Assembly: GCF_000314005.1 (NCBI RefSeq)
Contig: NZ_JH980292.1
Span: 1,498,094-1,562,093 of the forward strand
Origin: Spirulina subsalsa PCC 9445
Lineage (GTDB): Bacteria > Cyanobacteriota > Cyanobacteriia > Cyanobacteriales > Spirulinaceae
Length of the DNA: 64,000 nucleotides
Direction: 5' to 3'
Shown here piece by piece: positions 55,758 through 64,000 of the stretch; the first letter of the stretch is position 1, and the number at the start of each line of letters is the position of its first letter. Under the pieces are notes generated by a model. The model saw only the letters and a program-made list of their open reading frames with translations, searched no databases and had not been told where the DNA came from. A program made the translations under genes and the position numbers.

Positions 55758-56165
55758 TCACTTCTGAGAGTGCCTGCTTCGTAGCACCTGCCGTCCAAGC
55801 GATTGCTTTTCGGGTCTTACGTTTGCTCCACAGGCTAACACCGAAAGTCCTTTGCTACGCAACGTTTCACGAACGGCTAAATGGTTCTTTGCAGCATTCT
55901 CGTCCCGGTCATGGTGTGCCCCACAGGCAGGACAATCCCATTCACGGATAGACAAAGGAAGTTTATCAACCTTATGCCCACAGTCAGAACAAGTTTTAGA
56001 ACCAGGGAACCAGCGCTCAAGCTGGACAAAGATGCGACCAGACCAACGGCTCTTGTAGTCCAATTGGCGCATCATCTCTCCCCATCCAGCGTCCGAGATA
56101 GCTTGACTCAGCTTCGGATTTTTGACCCTGTTTTTCACGGCCAACGACTCAGCGACGATACTCTC
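55758..56165 (-). pseudogene. tnpB: IS605-type TnpB, C-terminal fragment
   Basis: The frame reads into SIVAESLAVKNRVKNPKLSQ and then LDYKSRWSGRIFVQLERWFP. The zinc ribbon CSDCG...CPACG follows, and DRDENAAKN carries the last RuvC aspartate. It lacks about the first two-thirds of TnpB. The 5' break lies within a few bases of the phosphoglucomutase ribosome-binding site (GGAGG at 56166). The start is internal to the family alignment, so no true start exists. Confidence 0.85.
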
Positions 56166-56176
56166 GGAGGTTCTTG

Positions 56177-57631
56177 ATGAACAGGGGAGATCAGCCGGGA
56201 ATTTGCTTTGGCACTGATGGATGGCGGGGGATTATTGCTGATGATTTTACTTTTGTGCGAGTTTGTCAGGTGACACGGGCGATCGCCACTTATTTGGCCA
56301 GTGTCTATCCTCTGGATCATCCCGTCTTCATTGGCTACGATACCCGATTTCTGGCGGCTGCGTTTGCCCAAACGGCGGCCGAGGTGTTGAGTGAGATGGG
56401 TCGCCGGGTTGGACAAGTGGATCGGGATTGTCCGACTCCGGTTTTAGCTTATTATGCCCGTTCTCAACCCTCAGCAGGGGCGCTGATGTTTACGGCGAGT
56501 CATAATCCGGCTATGTATTGCGGCCTCAAGTATATCCCCCACTGGGGCGCACCGGCTCCCCCTCACATTACCGATGCGATCGCCCATGCTTTATCTGAGG
56601 TGTCTGATGCCTTACCCCAAGGGACAAGAGGGGATCTCATTACCTCTTTTAATCCACAACCCGCCTATTTAGCTCAGTTAAAGGAACTGCTGGATGTGCC
56701 GCGTCTTCGTCAAGGGGGATTACGGGTTAAGTTTGATGCGCTCTATTCTGTCACCCGAGGTTATTTAGATCAGGCTTTAAGGGATTATGGGTGTGAGGTG
56801 GAAACCCTTCATTCTGAACCGGATGTTCTGTTTGGGGGGCGCTCCCCGGAACCTAGTCCGCCACAGTTGGAGAGTCTGCGAGAGGCAGTATTACGGGATG
56901 GGGCGGATTTAGGGGTGGCGACGGATGGGGATGGCGATCGCTTTGGGATTCTCGATGAACAGGGAAACTACTGTACCCCCAATGAAATCCTCCTGTTGCT
57001 CACTCGCCATCTCTACCAAAAAGGGGAACGGGGGGCGATTGTCCGCACCCTCGACACCACCCATGCTTTAGATCAACTGGCTCAAGTTTATGGTCTAGAT
57101 TGTTATGAAACTCCAGTAGGGTTTAAATATATTGGGGAAATTATGGGAACGGTTCCGGTGTTGATCGGGGGGGAGTCCTCGGGGGGATTAAGTATTGGCC
57201 GCCATTTGCCCGAAAAGGACGGCATTTTAGCCAATTTGTTGGTGGTGGAGGCGATCGCTTTTGCTCAAAAACCTCTCTCGGTTTTGATTCAGGAGGCGAT
57301 CGCAGAAGCGGGAGGAAAACGCTACAATCAACGTCTAGACTTCCCTCTGCCAATGGCTCAAATTCGTCCCTTTCTAGAGAATTTGCGCGCAACCCCCCCA
57401 AGGGATTTAGCAGGGATTCCCCTAGCTAAAATTAACAGCCAAGATGGTCTAAAATTCTACCTACAAGATGGCAGTTGGGTATTACTGCGCCCCTCCGGTA
57501 CAGAACCTCTCCTGCGAGTTTCTCTGGAAACGGATACTCCCCAAAAACAAGAGGAACTCCAACAAGCATTACAAGCCATTCTCGCCCCTTTTGTCGGGAC
57601 GAGTCGAACGCCAAATCCACCAAGCGGCTAA
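56177..57631 (+). CDS. Phosphoglucomutase/phosphomannomutase
   Basis: The 484-residue cytoplasmic enzyme interconverts hexose-1- and -6-phosphates. Motifs in order are FGTDGWRGIIADDF (residues 11-24), the phosphoserine loop TASHNPAMYCG, metal-binding DGDGDRFG, sugar-binding GGESSGGLS, and phosphate-binding RPSGTEPLLRV. All are intact. GGAGG lies 6 nt before the ATG at 56177. That GGAGG borders the tnpB fragment, so its promoter region may have been replaced. The 3' end overlaps the DUF2499 gene on the other strand by 63 bp. Confidence 0.94.
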   Translation: MNRGDQPGICFGTDGWRGIIADDFTFVRVCQVTRAIATYLASVYPLDHPVFIGYDTRFLAAAFAQTAAEVLSEMGRRVGQVDRDCPTPVLAYYARSQPSAGALMFTASHNPAMYCGLKYIPHWGAPAPPHITDAIAHALSEVSDALPQGTRGDLITSFNPQPAYLAQLKELLDVPRLRQGGLRVKFDALYSVTRGYLDQALRDYGCEVETLHSEPDVLFGGRSPEPSPPQLESLREAVLRDGADLGVATDGDGDRFGILDEQGNYCTPNEILLLLTRHLYQKGERGAIVRTLDTTHALDQLAQVYGLDCYETPVGFKYIGEIMGTVPVLIGGESSGGLSIGRHLPEKDGILANLLVVEAIAFAQKPLSVLIQEAIAEAGGKRYNQRLDFPLPMAQIRPFLENLRATPPRDLAGIPLAKINSQDGLKFYLQDGSWVLLRPSGTEPLLRVSLETDTPQKQEELQQALQAILAPFVGTSRTPNPPSG

Positions 57632-57889
57632 ACAGAGGGTCATGTTGCCGAGGACTGTCATACTGGCTTGAAGGGTGACTAACCATTCTAAGCTGGGGAG
57701 ATTGTCGAAAAAATGCCAGGTACAGGCACACATGGCACTGATGAGGGCGGGGAGCATTGCCCAAGATAAACTGCGCCAAGTGCGATCGCCTGTCACCTCA
57801 CTATAAGTCCAAATCAACCAAATCGCAGCAATCCACTCAACAACACTCGACACATGAATGATCCAAGTGGGAATAGACAGGGCGTGCAT
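57569..57889 (-). CDS. Ycf49-like / DUF2499 membrane protein
   Basis: The 106-residue protein begins MHALSIPTWIIHVSSVVEWI and has three predicted membrane helices (about residues 7-27, 40-62 and 68-93), with WAMLPALISAMCACTWHFFDN near the centre. This matches DUF2499/Ycf49-like proteins of cyanobacteria and algal plastids; the function is unknown. The ATG at 57889 is chosen by family start; 26 codons upstream are open but basic and non-conserved. Its C-terminus overlaps phosphoglucomutase. Confidence 0.85.
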   Translation of the reverse strand: MHALSIPTWIIHVSSVVEWIAAIWLIWTYSEVTGDRTWRSLSWAMLPALISAMCACTWHFFDNLPSLEWLVTLQASMTVLGNMTLCLAAWWIWRSTRPDKRGENGL

Positions 57890-57986
57890 AATGGAAATCA
57901 CAAAAAAAGGAAACAGGTTTTTGGTTTTCGTGTAAGTTTGAGTAAATTTTCTGTTACTAGGAAGCACCTCCTATCCTAGCGGAAAA

Positions 57987-58877
57987 TTAACCCGCAACTT
58001 CCCGCAAACGGAAGGCATTACGCTTGAGAGTTCGCAAGGCCTTATTTTGCAATTGCCGCACTCGTTCATGACTCATGCCGCAATGATTCCCAATTTCCTT
58101 AAAACTCATCTTTTTGCCCCCTTGGAAACCAAAACGTAAACTAATAATCTCTCGTTGTCGAGCAGGTAAACTGTCTAATAAATCTTGCACATGACTTTGT
58201 AACTCTTGATGACTGGCGAACTCACTCGGAGAAATTGAATCGTCGGCTAATAATTGCCCTAATTCCGTTTGGTCGTCATCCTTCACCGTGACATTCAAAC
58301 TTTTAGGATTTGTTCGGTAAACGGCTTGGCAAATCTGCCGCAACTTAAAAATATCAACTTCTAATTCGGTGGCAATCTCTTCCTCGGTGGGTTTTCTCCC
58401 TAATTCTTGGGAAAGTTGACGGGTAATCCGCTTGATTTGATTGACCTGTTCGGTAATATGAATCGGGAGGCGAATGGTTCGGCTTTGTTCAGCTATGGCA
58501 CGGGTAATCGCCTGACGCACCCACCAATAAGCATAGGTGGAAAATTTATAACCTCGGGTCGGATCAAATTTCTCAATCCCCCGCATAAGACCTAAACTTC
58601 CTTCTTGGATTAAATCCAGTAAAGATAACCCACGATGCTGATATTTTTTAGCAATAGATACCACTAATCTTAGGTTAGCTTGAGCCATTTTTTGGCGTGC
58701 ATATTGCCCTTGTTGGACAATTTTTTCTTCCTGTGCTGTTCGCTCTGTCTTCTCCAGTAATGGTAACATTGCCTGGACTTTTGTTGCTAATTCCACTTCT
58801 TCGGCGCGACTAAGCAAAGGAGTCCGCCCAATTTCTTGCAGGTAGGCTTTAATGTTATCTGTAGCAACTTTGGCCAT
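57987..58877 (-). CDS. Group 2 RNA polymerase sigma factor
   Basis: The 296-residue sigma-70 family protein has region 1.2 ([17 protein letters not shown]), region 2 with core-binding [18 protein letters not shown] and -10 recognition [16 protein letters not shown], then region 3. Region 4 carries an HTH ending [18 protein letters not shown]. It lacks the long N-terminal region 1.1 of the housekeeping factor, as in cyanobacterial group 2 factors (SigB-E). These respond to stress, nitrogen, carbon or light; which one cannot be told. Two tandem palindromes at 58965-58992 lie upstream. Confidence 0.93.
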   Translation of the reverse strand: MAKVATDNIKAYLQEIGRTPLLSRAEEVELATKVQAMLPLLEKTERTAQEEKIVQQGQYARQKMAQANLRLVVSIAKKYQHRGLSLLDLIQEGSLGLMRGIEKFDPTRGYKFSTYAYWWVRQAITRAIAEQSRTIRLPIHITEQVNQIKRITRQLSQELGRKPTEEEIATELEVDIFKLRQICQAVYRTNPKSLNVTVKDDDQTELGQLLADDSISPSEFASHQELQSHVQDLLDSLPARQREIISLRFGFQGGKKMSFKEIGNHCGMSHERVRQLQNKALRTLKRNAFRLREVAG

Positions 58878-58964
58878 GTTTGAATTGTCCTCCTAGACAG
58901 ATGCTAAACTGGTTAAGATCGCTGGCAACCGATGAACGTTGAATCGGTGAAAATCTCCTGATGA

Positions 58965-58992
58965 AATCTAGATTACAATTCAATCTAGATTA
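58965..58992 (-). promoter_or_regulatory. Tandem palindromic sites upstream of the sigma factor gene
   Basis: AATCTAGATTA occurs twice in direct orientation (58965-58975 and 58982-58992). Each copy holds the palindrome AATCTAGATT, and the start-to-start spacing is 17 bp. They lie about 90 bp upstream of the sigma factor ATG and could bind a dimeric regulator cooperatively. Confidence 0.45.
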
Positions 58993-59399
58993 GAGCTAGT
59001 TTCAATGAGCTAGTTAAAAAGAGTGATTGACTTGGGGAAAAGTCCATAAACTGAACCATTTCAGTTAACTAAATAGTCCATTAATTACTGTGCAAGTTAT
59101 TATTCCGCAATTTACCAGATTCTATTAACTCAATTCATCAATTTACTCGGATTTAAACTGAGCAGTCCCAGATCAGTCTAACATAGTTAACAAAATTTTG
59201 CAATTCTGCCGGAGCTTGAGAATCAGGCGACTCTCGACTTTGTGAGTGTTCACGCGTCTTGTGCTACAGGGTATCAAAACATTTCTTAATATTACTTTTT
59301 GTGTTTTTACCCGGTCGGATCAGTGCTGAAAACTTGGTAGTACCTGATTTATAGGGAGTTTCACAGAACACCTGTATAGACAATATGCAAACATAAGCA

Positions 59400-59457
59400 T
59401 TGACAAATCAGAAAAAATATTGTAATGTTATTTATAATGTAAGGTAAAAATTTACCT
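59400..59457 (+). promoter_or_regulatory. Promoter and operator-like palindrome of the sugar ABC operon
   Basis: TTGACA (59400-59405) and TAATGT (59423-59428) are spaced by 17 bp. A 16-bp palindrome, AGGTAAA-AA-TTTACCT, lies at 59442-59457, just downstream of the expected start point. It is followed by a leader of about 280 nt before the ATG at 59734. The rest of the 58878-59733 gap shows no gene. Confidence 0.5.
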
Positions 59458-59733
59458 AAAAAAATTTGCTGATTACAGACTCCACGCTAGTTAGAGCAGT
59501 TTGTGAAGGTGGGAGTTATTTAGATTTATCTCGTAGATTTATCTCTCAGTTTGAGCGGTGTTCGAGCTAAGGGTTGAGTTCATTGCAAGGATTCTAAATT
59601 GCAGGGATTTAGGTTTTAGTTCAAGCTTCTGGTTTCCGTGACTGCGAATCCCGATGATGTCCGCTCTAGATTAATAGCGGGGTGAGTGGAGTTGTGATCA
59701 GTCCTGACAAGTCCCATTGCTGATCATTGCCCT

Positions 59734-61173
59734 ATGTCTCGATCTAATAATTCTCGATCTAATAATTCTCGATTATCTGAGTTTTGGAGTGCTTGGATAA
59801 AGATTCCTCTTTGGCAAAGGTGGGGGGAGTTTTATCAAAACTGGACAGAAAAAGGGCGGGAGAAACTCTGGTCGCTTTTTCCGGTTTTGAGGATCTGGCA
59901 TTCCCGAGGGGTTAAAGTCCGATGGTTCAAGTTTGGGGCTTGGATTGTGGGGACTTTGGTCTTGTTGCAATGGCTGCTGGTGCCGGGTTTTACTCAGTCT
60001 CCGGTGAAAATTCAGGTGATGATGCAGGCGCTAGAGGCGAATCAGTGGCAAGACATGGAGGCAGCCTTTGAGGACGCGAATCCAGATATTGATTTAGAGT
60101 TAGTCGAAGCGCCCAATGCCACTAATTTAGTAGAGGATCTTTACACCTCGGCCTTTTTGTTGGGGGATTCGCCCTATGATTTGGTGTATTTAGATATTGT
60201 TTGGGTGCCCAAATTTGCGGCGGCTGGTTGGTTGATGGATTTAAGCGATCGCCTTTCCCCAGAAGATGAGGCCGATTTCCTCGCCGGAGACTTAGCTGGA
60301 GGGCGTTATCAAGAGGGTTTATATCGCATCCCCTTCCGTTCCGATGGCGGGATGTTATACTACCGCACCGACTTACTCGCCCAAGCCGGGTATGATCCCC
60401 CCCGCACCTTTGACGACTTAATCCAGATTTCCCAATCCGTGCAAGAACAAGGTTTAGCCCAGTGGGGGTACTTGTGGCAGGGGCAACAGTACGAAGGATT
60501 AGCGGCCATGTTTGTGGAAATTTTGCGGGGACATGGGGCGTTTTGGGTGGATCCTGATACCCTAGAAGTCGGCTTAGATCAACCCAATGCGATCGCCGCC
60601 GTAGAATTCCTGCGCAGTACCATAGACAAAGGCATTTCCCCCCCCGGTGTCACCACCTACGCCGAAGAAGAAACCCGCCGTCTCTTCCAAAACGGCAACA
60701 CCCTATTTTTACGCAACTGGCCCTATGTCGCCGGATTAGCCGCCGACTCCCCCATTGCCGATAAATTCGCCATTCAGCCCATGGTACACCTTCCGGGCGA
60801 AGAAAGCGGCGCTTGTCAAGGGGGCTGGGGCTTAGGCATCTCTGCAACCACCCCCCACCCTGACGAAGCATGGCGCGTCATTGAATTTATCACCAGTCGA
60901 GAAGTGCAGAAACAATTTATTCTCGACACCCGCTATGTTCCCAGTCGGCGTTCCCTCTTTAACGATCCCGATATTGTGGCCGCCTATGACTACTATCCTC
61001 AACTGTTAGAAGTCGTCGAAAATTCCGTTTTGCGCCCCCCCATCGCCCAATATGCCCAAGCCTCGGACATTTTACAGCGTTATCTCAGCGCCGCCATTAC
61101 CCGGCGAATGACTCCCGAAGCCGCCATGGAGGCCGCAGCGCGAGAGACGCGCAACGTATTAGGTACAACTTAA
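59734..61173 (+). CDS. Sugar ABC transporter substrate-binding protein (membrane-anchored)
   Basis: The 479-residue family 1 extracellular binding protein belongs to the CUT1 (maltose/trehalose/glucosylglycerol) type. A cytoplasmic N-terminus of about 65 residues, beginning with a MSRSNNSRSNNS duplication, precedes one membrane helix (about 67-86, FGAWIVGTLVLLQWLLVPGF). The binding fold follows: QVMMQALEANQWQDMEAAF, YDLVYLDIVWVPKFAAAGWL, IPFRSDGGMLYYRTDLLAQAGY, and GGWGLGISATTPHPDEAW. The anchor is by helix, not a lipobox. It is the first gene of a four-gene importer operon. Confidence 0.9.
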   Translation: MSRSNNSRSNNSRLSEFWSAWIKIPLWQRWGEFYQNWTEKGREKLWSLFPVLRIWHSRGVKVRWFKFGAWIVGTLVLLQWLLVPGFTQSPVKIQVMMQALEANQWQDMEAAFEDANPDIDLELVEAPNATNLVEDLYTSAFLLGDSPYDLVYLDIVWVPKFAAAGWLMDLSDRLSPEDEADFLAGDLAGGRYQEGLYRIPFRSDGGMLYYRTDLLAQAGYDPPRTFDDLIQISQSVQEQGLAQWGYLWQGQQYEGLAAMFVEILRGHGAFWVDPDTLEVGLDQPNAIAAVEFLRSTIDKGISPPGVTTYAEEETRRLFQNGNTLFLRNWPYVAGLAADSPIADKFAIQPMVHLPGEESGACQGGWGLGISATTPHPDEAWRVIEFITSREVQKQFILDTRYVPSRRSLFNDPDIVAAYDYYPQLLEVVENSVLRPPIAQYAQASDILQRYLSAAITRRMTPEAAMEAAARETRNVLGTT

Positions 61174-61220
61174 TCTGTGCCATGTCCCAACATTCAAATT
61201 CAGTTTCAACTTCCTGAAAA

Positions 61221-62129
61221 ATGACTCAAGATGTAATTCGCCAACGAGAACAACGCATCGGGTGGTTATTATTAACCCCCGCCTTACTCCTGCTGTTATT
61301 TGTCTTTGCCTATCCCATTGGGCGGGCTTTTTTCCTCAGCTTATTTACTGAAAACTTAGGCACTCAATTAAAGCCCGTTTTTTCCGGTCTGAGTAACTAT
61401 CACCGCTTAATCGAAGATGGTCGCTTTTGGGAGAGTTTATGGAATACCAGCGTCTTTACAAGCGTTAGTATTCTCTGTGAATTAGTGTTAGGGATGGTGT
61501 TTGCTCTGATTCTCAATCAAAGCTTTCGCGGCCGAGGTTTAGTTCGCACCTCTGCCCTCTTACCTTGGGCCTTACCTACCGCCGTCATGGGTTTAGCGTG
61601 GGCGTGGATTTTTAATGATCAATATGGGGTAGTCAATGACATTTTAGCCCGCTTTCCCTTCTGGGAAACTAACATCACTTGGTTAGGAGATCCCACCCGG
61701 GCTATGTTAGCCTTAATTGTGGCCGATGTGTGGAAAACAACGCCCTTTATTGCCATTCTCTTATTAGCAGGCTTACAGTCCATTCCCGAAGACTTATATG
61801 AAGCCCATGCTATTGATGGGGCGACTCCTTGGCAGAGTTTTCGTCAGGTGACGTTACCCTTATTAACCCCCCAGATTGTGATTGCTTTATTATTCCGTTT
61901 TGCCCAATCCTTCGGGATTTTCGACTTAGTACAAGTGATGACAGGAGGGGGGCCAGCTGGGGCAACGGAAACGGTTTCTATTTATATCTACGCCACAGTA
62001 AGACGGTATTTAGACTTTGGTTATGGGGCGGCTTTGGTGGTTGTGACTTTTGTCCTATTAATTTTAGCCGTTTTCCTCGCCGGATTACTGCTTTCAAAAG
62101 CGCGCATTAATGTTTCAGGAGGTCGATAA
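61221..62129 (+). CDS. Sugar ABC transporter permease (MalF type)
   Basis: The 302-residue inner-membrane protein has six predicted helices. The EAA loop that contacts the ATPase is EAHAIDGATPWQSFRQVTLP. Other family segments are LLTPALLLLLFVFAYPIGRAFF at the N-terminus and FDLVQVMTGGGPAGATET after the loop. The gap to the binding-protein gene is 47 bp and to the next permease 2 bp. Confidence 0.93.
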   Translation: MTQDVIRQREQRIGWLLLTPALLLLLFVFAYPIGRAFFLSLFTENLGTQLKPVFSGLSNYHRLIEDGRFWESLWNTSVFTSVSILCELVLGMVFALILNQSFRGRGLVRTSALLPWALPTAVMGLAWAWIFNDQYGVVNDILARFPFWETNITWLGDPTRAMLALIVADVWKTTPFIAILLLAGLQSIPEDLYEAHAIDGATPWQSFRQVTLPLLTPQIVIALLFRFAQSFGIFDLVQVMTGGGPAGATETVSIYIYATVRRYLDFGYGAALVVVTFVLLILAVFLAGLLLSKARINVSGGR

Positions 62130-62131
62130 AC

Positions 62132-63007
62132 ATGGCAGTTGCTCAAGAGTCACAAGCCCATTCTAGCGCTAAACTTAAGATTTCATCCCGGAGTATTTTA
62201 CTCTGGGTTGGGGTGGTTTTTATGGTGGTTTTTTGCCTTGCTCCGGCACTATGGCAAGTTCTCACCTCGTTTAAAACCAATGCGGCTATTTCCGCCTTGC
62301 CTACGATTTATTTTCCTAGTTTTAGTGATTTAACGTGGGATCATTACAACAGTTTAGGGGCGGGATTTTGGCGGTATGTGTTTAATAGTGCCTTAGTGTC
62401 CTTGCTTTCAACGTTGTTATGTTTAGGCTTGGGCGCACCTGCGGCTTATACCTTGGCTCGGATTAAGTTACCGGGAGAGTCTTTTATTTTAGGGGGGATT
62501 TTAATTGTCAGTTTGTTTCCCTATGTGTTGTTATTTTTAGGACTGTTGGAAATTGTCAGATTTGTGGGCTTAGGGAATAATTATCTGGCCTTGATTGTGC
62601 CGTATAGCGCGATTAATTTACCGTTGACGATTTTGGTACTACGCAGCTTTTTCCAACAACTGCCAAGGGATTTAGAAGATTCTGCCAAAATGGATGGTTA
62701 TAGTACGGTGCAAATGTTGTTAAAAATCATGATTCCTTTGACCATTCCGGCATTAGTGACAACGGGAATTTTAGCCTTTATTTTTGCGTGGAATGAGTTT
62801 ATTTTTGCCCTAACATTTGTGACCCGAGATGCTATGAAAACCATTCCGGTAGCTGTGGCACAAATTGGCGGATCTTCCCTCTATGAAATCCCCTACGGCC
62901 CCATTGCGGCGGCGACGGTGGTAGGAACGTTACCGTTGCTGGTGTTGGTGTTATTCTTCCAGCGTCGGATTGTCCAAGGGATTACGGCTGGGGCTGTTAA
63001 GGGCTAG
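62132..63007 (+). CDS. Sugar ABC transporter permease (MalG type)
   Basis: The 291-residue permease has six predicted helices. The EAA loop reads EDSAKMDGYSTVQMLLKIMIP, followed by FIFAWNEFIFALTF, typical of MalG-type subunits. It ends GITAGAVKG. AGGAGG precedes the ATG, and the start is 2 bp after the MalF-type stop, so the two are cotranslated. Confidence 0.93.
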   Translation: MAVAQESQAHSSAKLKISSRSILLWVGVVFMVVFCLAPALWQVLTSFKTNAAISALPTIYFPSFSDLTWDHYNSLGAGFWRYVFNSALVSLLSTLLCLGLGAPAAYTLARIKLPGESFILGGILIVSLFPYVLLFLGLLEIVRFVGLGNNYLALIVPYSAINLPLTILVLRSFFQQLPRDLEDSAKMDGYSTVQMLLKIMIPLTIPALVTTGILAFIFAWNEFIFALTFVTRDAMKTIPVAVAQIGGSSLYEIPYGPIAAATVVGTLPLLVLVLFFQRRIVQGITAGAVKG

Positions 63008-63059
63008 GTCTTTTAGTACGAAAAAACCGCAAAACTAACGATTACGAAATCAAGCAAAA

Positions 63060-64000
63060 ATGGCAACTTTAACTTTAAAAGAATTACGCAAACAATTCAC
63101 GCCGGAGGTGGTTCCGGTGAAAAATATTAGTCTCACGGTGGAAGATGGGGAGTTTCTCACGCTGTTGGGGCCGTCGGGGTGTGGTAAATCCACGCTGTTA
63201 CGCTTGATTGCCGGATTGGAACAACCGACGGCTGGTACGGTTTGGGTGGGGGAGAAGAATCTAAATGCGGTGAATCCGGGCGATCGCAATATGGCGATGG
63301 TTTTCCAAAGTTACGCCCTCTATCCCCACATGACCGTAGCCGATAATATCTCAACCTCCCTCAAGTTGCGTCAAGTCCCCCCGGCCGAAATTACCCAACG
63401 GGTGCGCACCGTAGCCGATAAGTTGGACATTTCCCACCTACTGGGGCGAAAACCCCGCAGTCTCTCCGGGGGGCAACGGCAACGGGTGGCCTTAGCCCGG
63501 GCGCTGGTGCGCAAACCCGATGTATTTTTATTAGATGAACCCTTGAGTAATTTAGATGCTTTGTTACGGGAACAGGTGCGAGGGGAATTAAAACAGTTGT
63601 TTGAGTCCCAAAATCGCCCCGTCGTCTATGTGACCCACGACCAAATTGAGGCCATGACCCTTTCCAGCAAGGTGGCGGTATTATTGGAGGGTTTGGTCCA
63701 ACAATTAGACCCCCCCAGTCGCATCTATACCCATCCGGCTAATAAATTTGTCGCAGGCTTTGTGGGCAGTCCCCAGATGAATCTGTTAACCCTAGACTGT
63801 CAGGGCAAGGTGGCGAAATTGGGTAATTGTGAGATTCCCTTACCCCCCTTAGCCCAAGTCCCCAAATTAATTGATTTAGGCATTCGTCCCGAAGCGTTAT
63901 CTGTCAAAGGGTCTGAGGTTTCGGAGCAAGAGTTAGTGATTGCTGGAAAGGTCTTTCTCTCGGAAAACTTTGGCCGAGAAACCTTAGTCAGTTTGCGCGT
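63060..64000 (+). CDS. Sugar ABC transporter ATP-binding protein (MalK/UgpC type, partial)
   Basis: The reading frame opens at ATG 63060 and continues past the window end (313 residues visible). It has Walker [10 protein letters not shown]-loop FQSYALYPHM, signature SLSGGQRQR, Walker B VFLLDEPLSNLD and H-loop VTHDQ. A C-terminal MalK-type regulatory OB domain starts near FVGSPQMNLL. It is the fourth operon gene, 52 bp after the permease, and supplies ATP hydrolysis to the importer. Confidence 0.93.
   Translation, partial: MATLTLKELRKQFTPEVVPVKNISLTVEDGEFLTLLGPSGCGKSTLLRLIAGLEQPTAGTVWVGEKNLNAVNPGDRNMAMVFQSYALYPHMTVADNISTSLKLRQVPPAEITQRVRTVADKLDISHLLGRKPRSLSGGQRQRVALARALVRKPDVFLLDEPLSNLDALLREQVRGELKQLFESQNRPVVYVTHDQIEAMTLSSKVAVLLEGLVQQLDPPSRIYTHPANKFVAGFVGSPQMNLLTLDCQGKVAKLGNCEIPLPPLAQVPKLIDLGIRPEALSVKGSEVSEQELVIAGKVFLSENFGRETLVSLR

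Overview
This window is cyanobacterial chromosome. Direct markers are a photosystem I subunit gene (psaM), a Cph1-type phytochrome with its Rcp1-type regulator, Ycf66, Ycf23 and Ycf49-like (DUF2499) genes, a cyanobacterial RpoZ, a group 2 sigma factor, and frequent HIP1-type GCGATCGC octamers. Many intergenic arrays of the heptamer GGGARTC, plus degenerate IS200/IS605 remnants, suggest a repeat-rich, probably filamentous species. The genus cannot be settled from sequence alone.

Layout. 1-4.9 kb is a defence island. It holds the 5' part of a DISARM-type SNF2 helicase (drmD-like, running off the left edge), a cytosine-5 methyltransferase with its own N-terminal HTH domain, a second cytosine-5 methyltransferase, and a TdeIII-family restriction endonuclease broken by one in-frame TAA. 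The two methyltransferases and the endonuclease lie between two 47-bp direct repeats. 4.9-9.1 kb is a minus-strand fatty-acid and housekeeping cluster (plsX-fabH-fabD, rpoZ, an exported protein). 9.4-19.5 kb carries ycf23, a Ser/Thr kinase, pstB, an unusual histidine-kinase-like protein, glgP, DUF2839, ycf66 and a LapA-type protein. 19.6-22.4 kb has an overlapping DUF1611/enolase-superfamily pair that resembles the D-glutamate catabolic pair DgcN/DgcA, then a Nudix hydrolase and six 50-bp hairpin repeats. 22.8-30.8 kb has a stand-alone divergent L7/L12-like protein, a KefB/USP antiporter, a candidate small RNA, tRNA-Ile(CAU), a CorC/HlyC-type protein and exported or regulatory proteins.

30.9-35.8 kb contains the most unusual locus: a 623-aa fusion of a KAS III/OleA-like thiolase domain to a heme-oxygenase-like diiron oxidase domain. 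It is translationally coupled to an uncharacterised 306-aa protein and lies beside a GT81 (glucosyl-3-phosphoglycerate synthase-like) gene. 36.4-40.6 kb is the phytochrome signalling locus, followed by xseA and an exported protein. 43-46.2 kb holds a two-gene unit of a PhnD-like lipoprotein and a membrane histidine kinase, then psaM with its terminator. 46.6-53.6 kb holds a sodium/solute symporter and a giant kinase/AAA/GAF/GGDEF signalling protein. 53.7-56.2 kb is a GT39/ArnT-like gene bracketed by two opposite halves of IS605-type tnpB. 56.2-58.9 kb holds phosphoglucomutase, a DUF2499 gene and a sigma factor. 59.7-64 kb is a sugar ABC importer operon (binding protein, two permeases, ATPase cut by the window end), preceded by a consensus-like promoter and an operator-like palindrome.

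Intergenic DNA is dominated by three repeat classes: GGGARTC heptamer arrays, MITE-like elements bounded by TAGGGYYTGCTGAATAA termini, and solo IS605-type hairpins.
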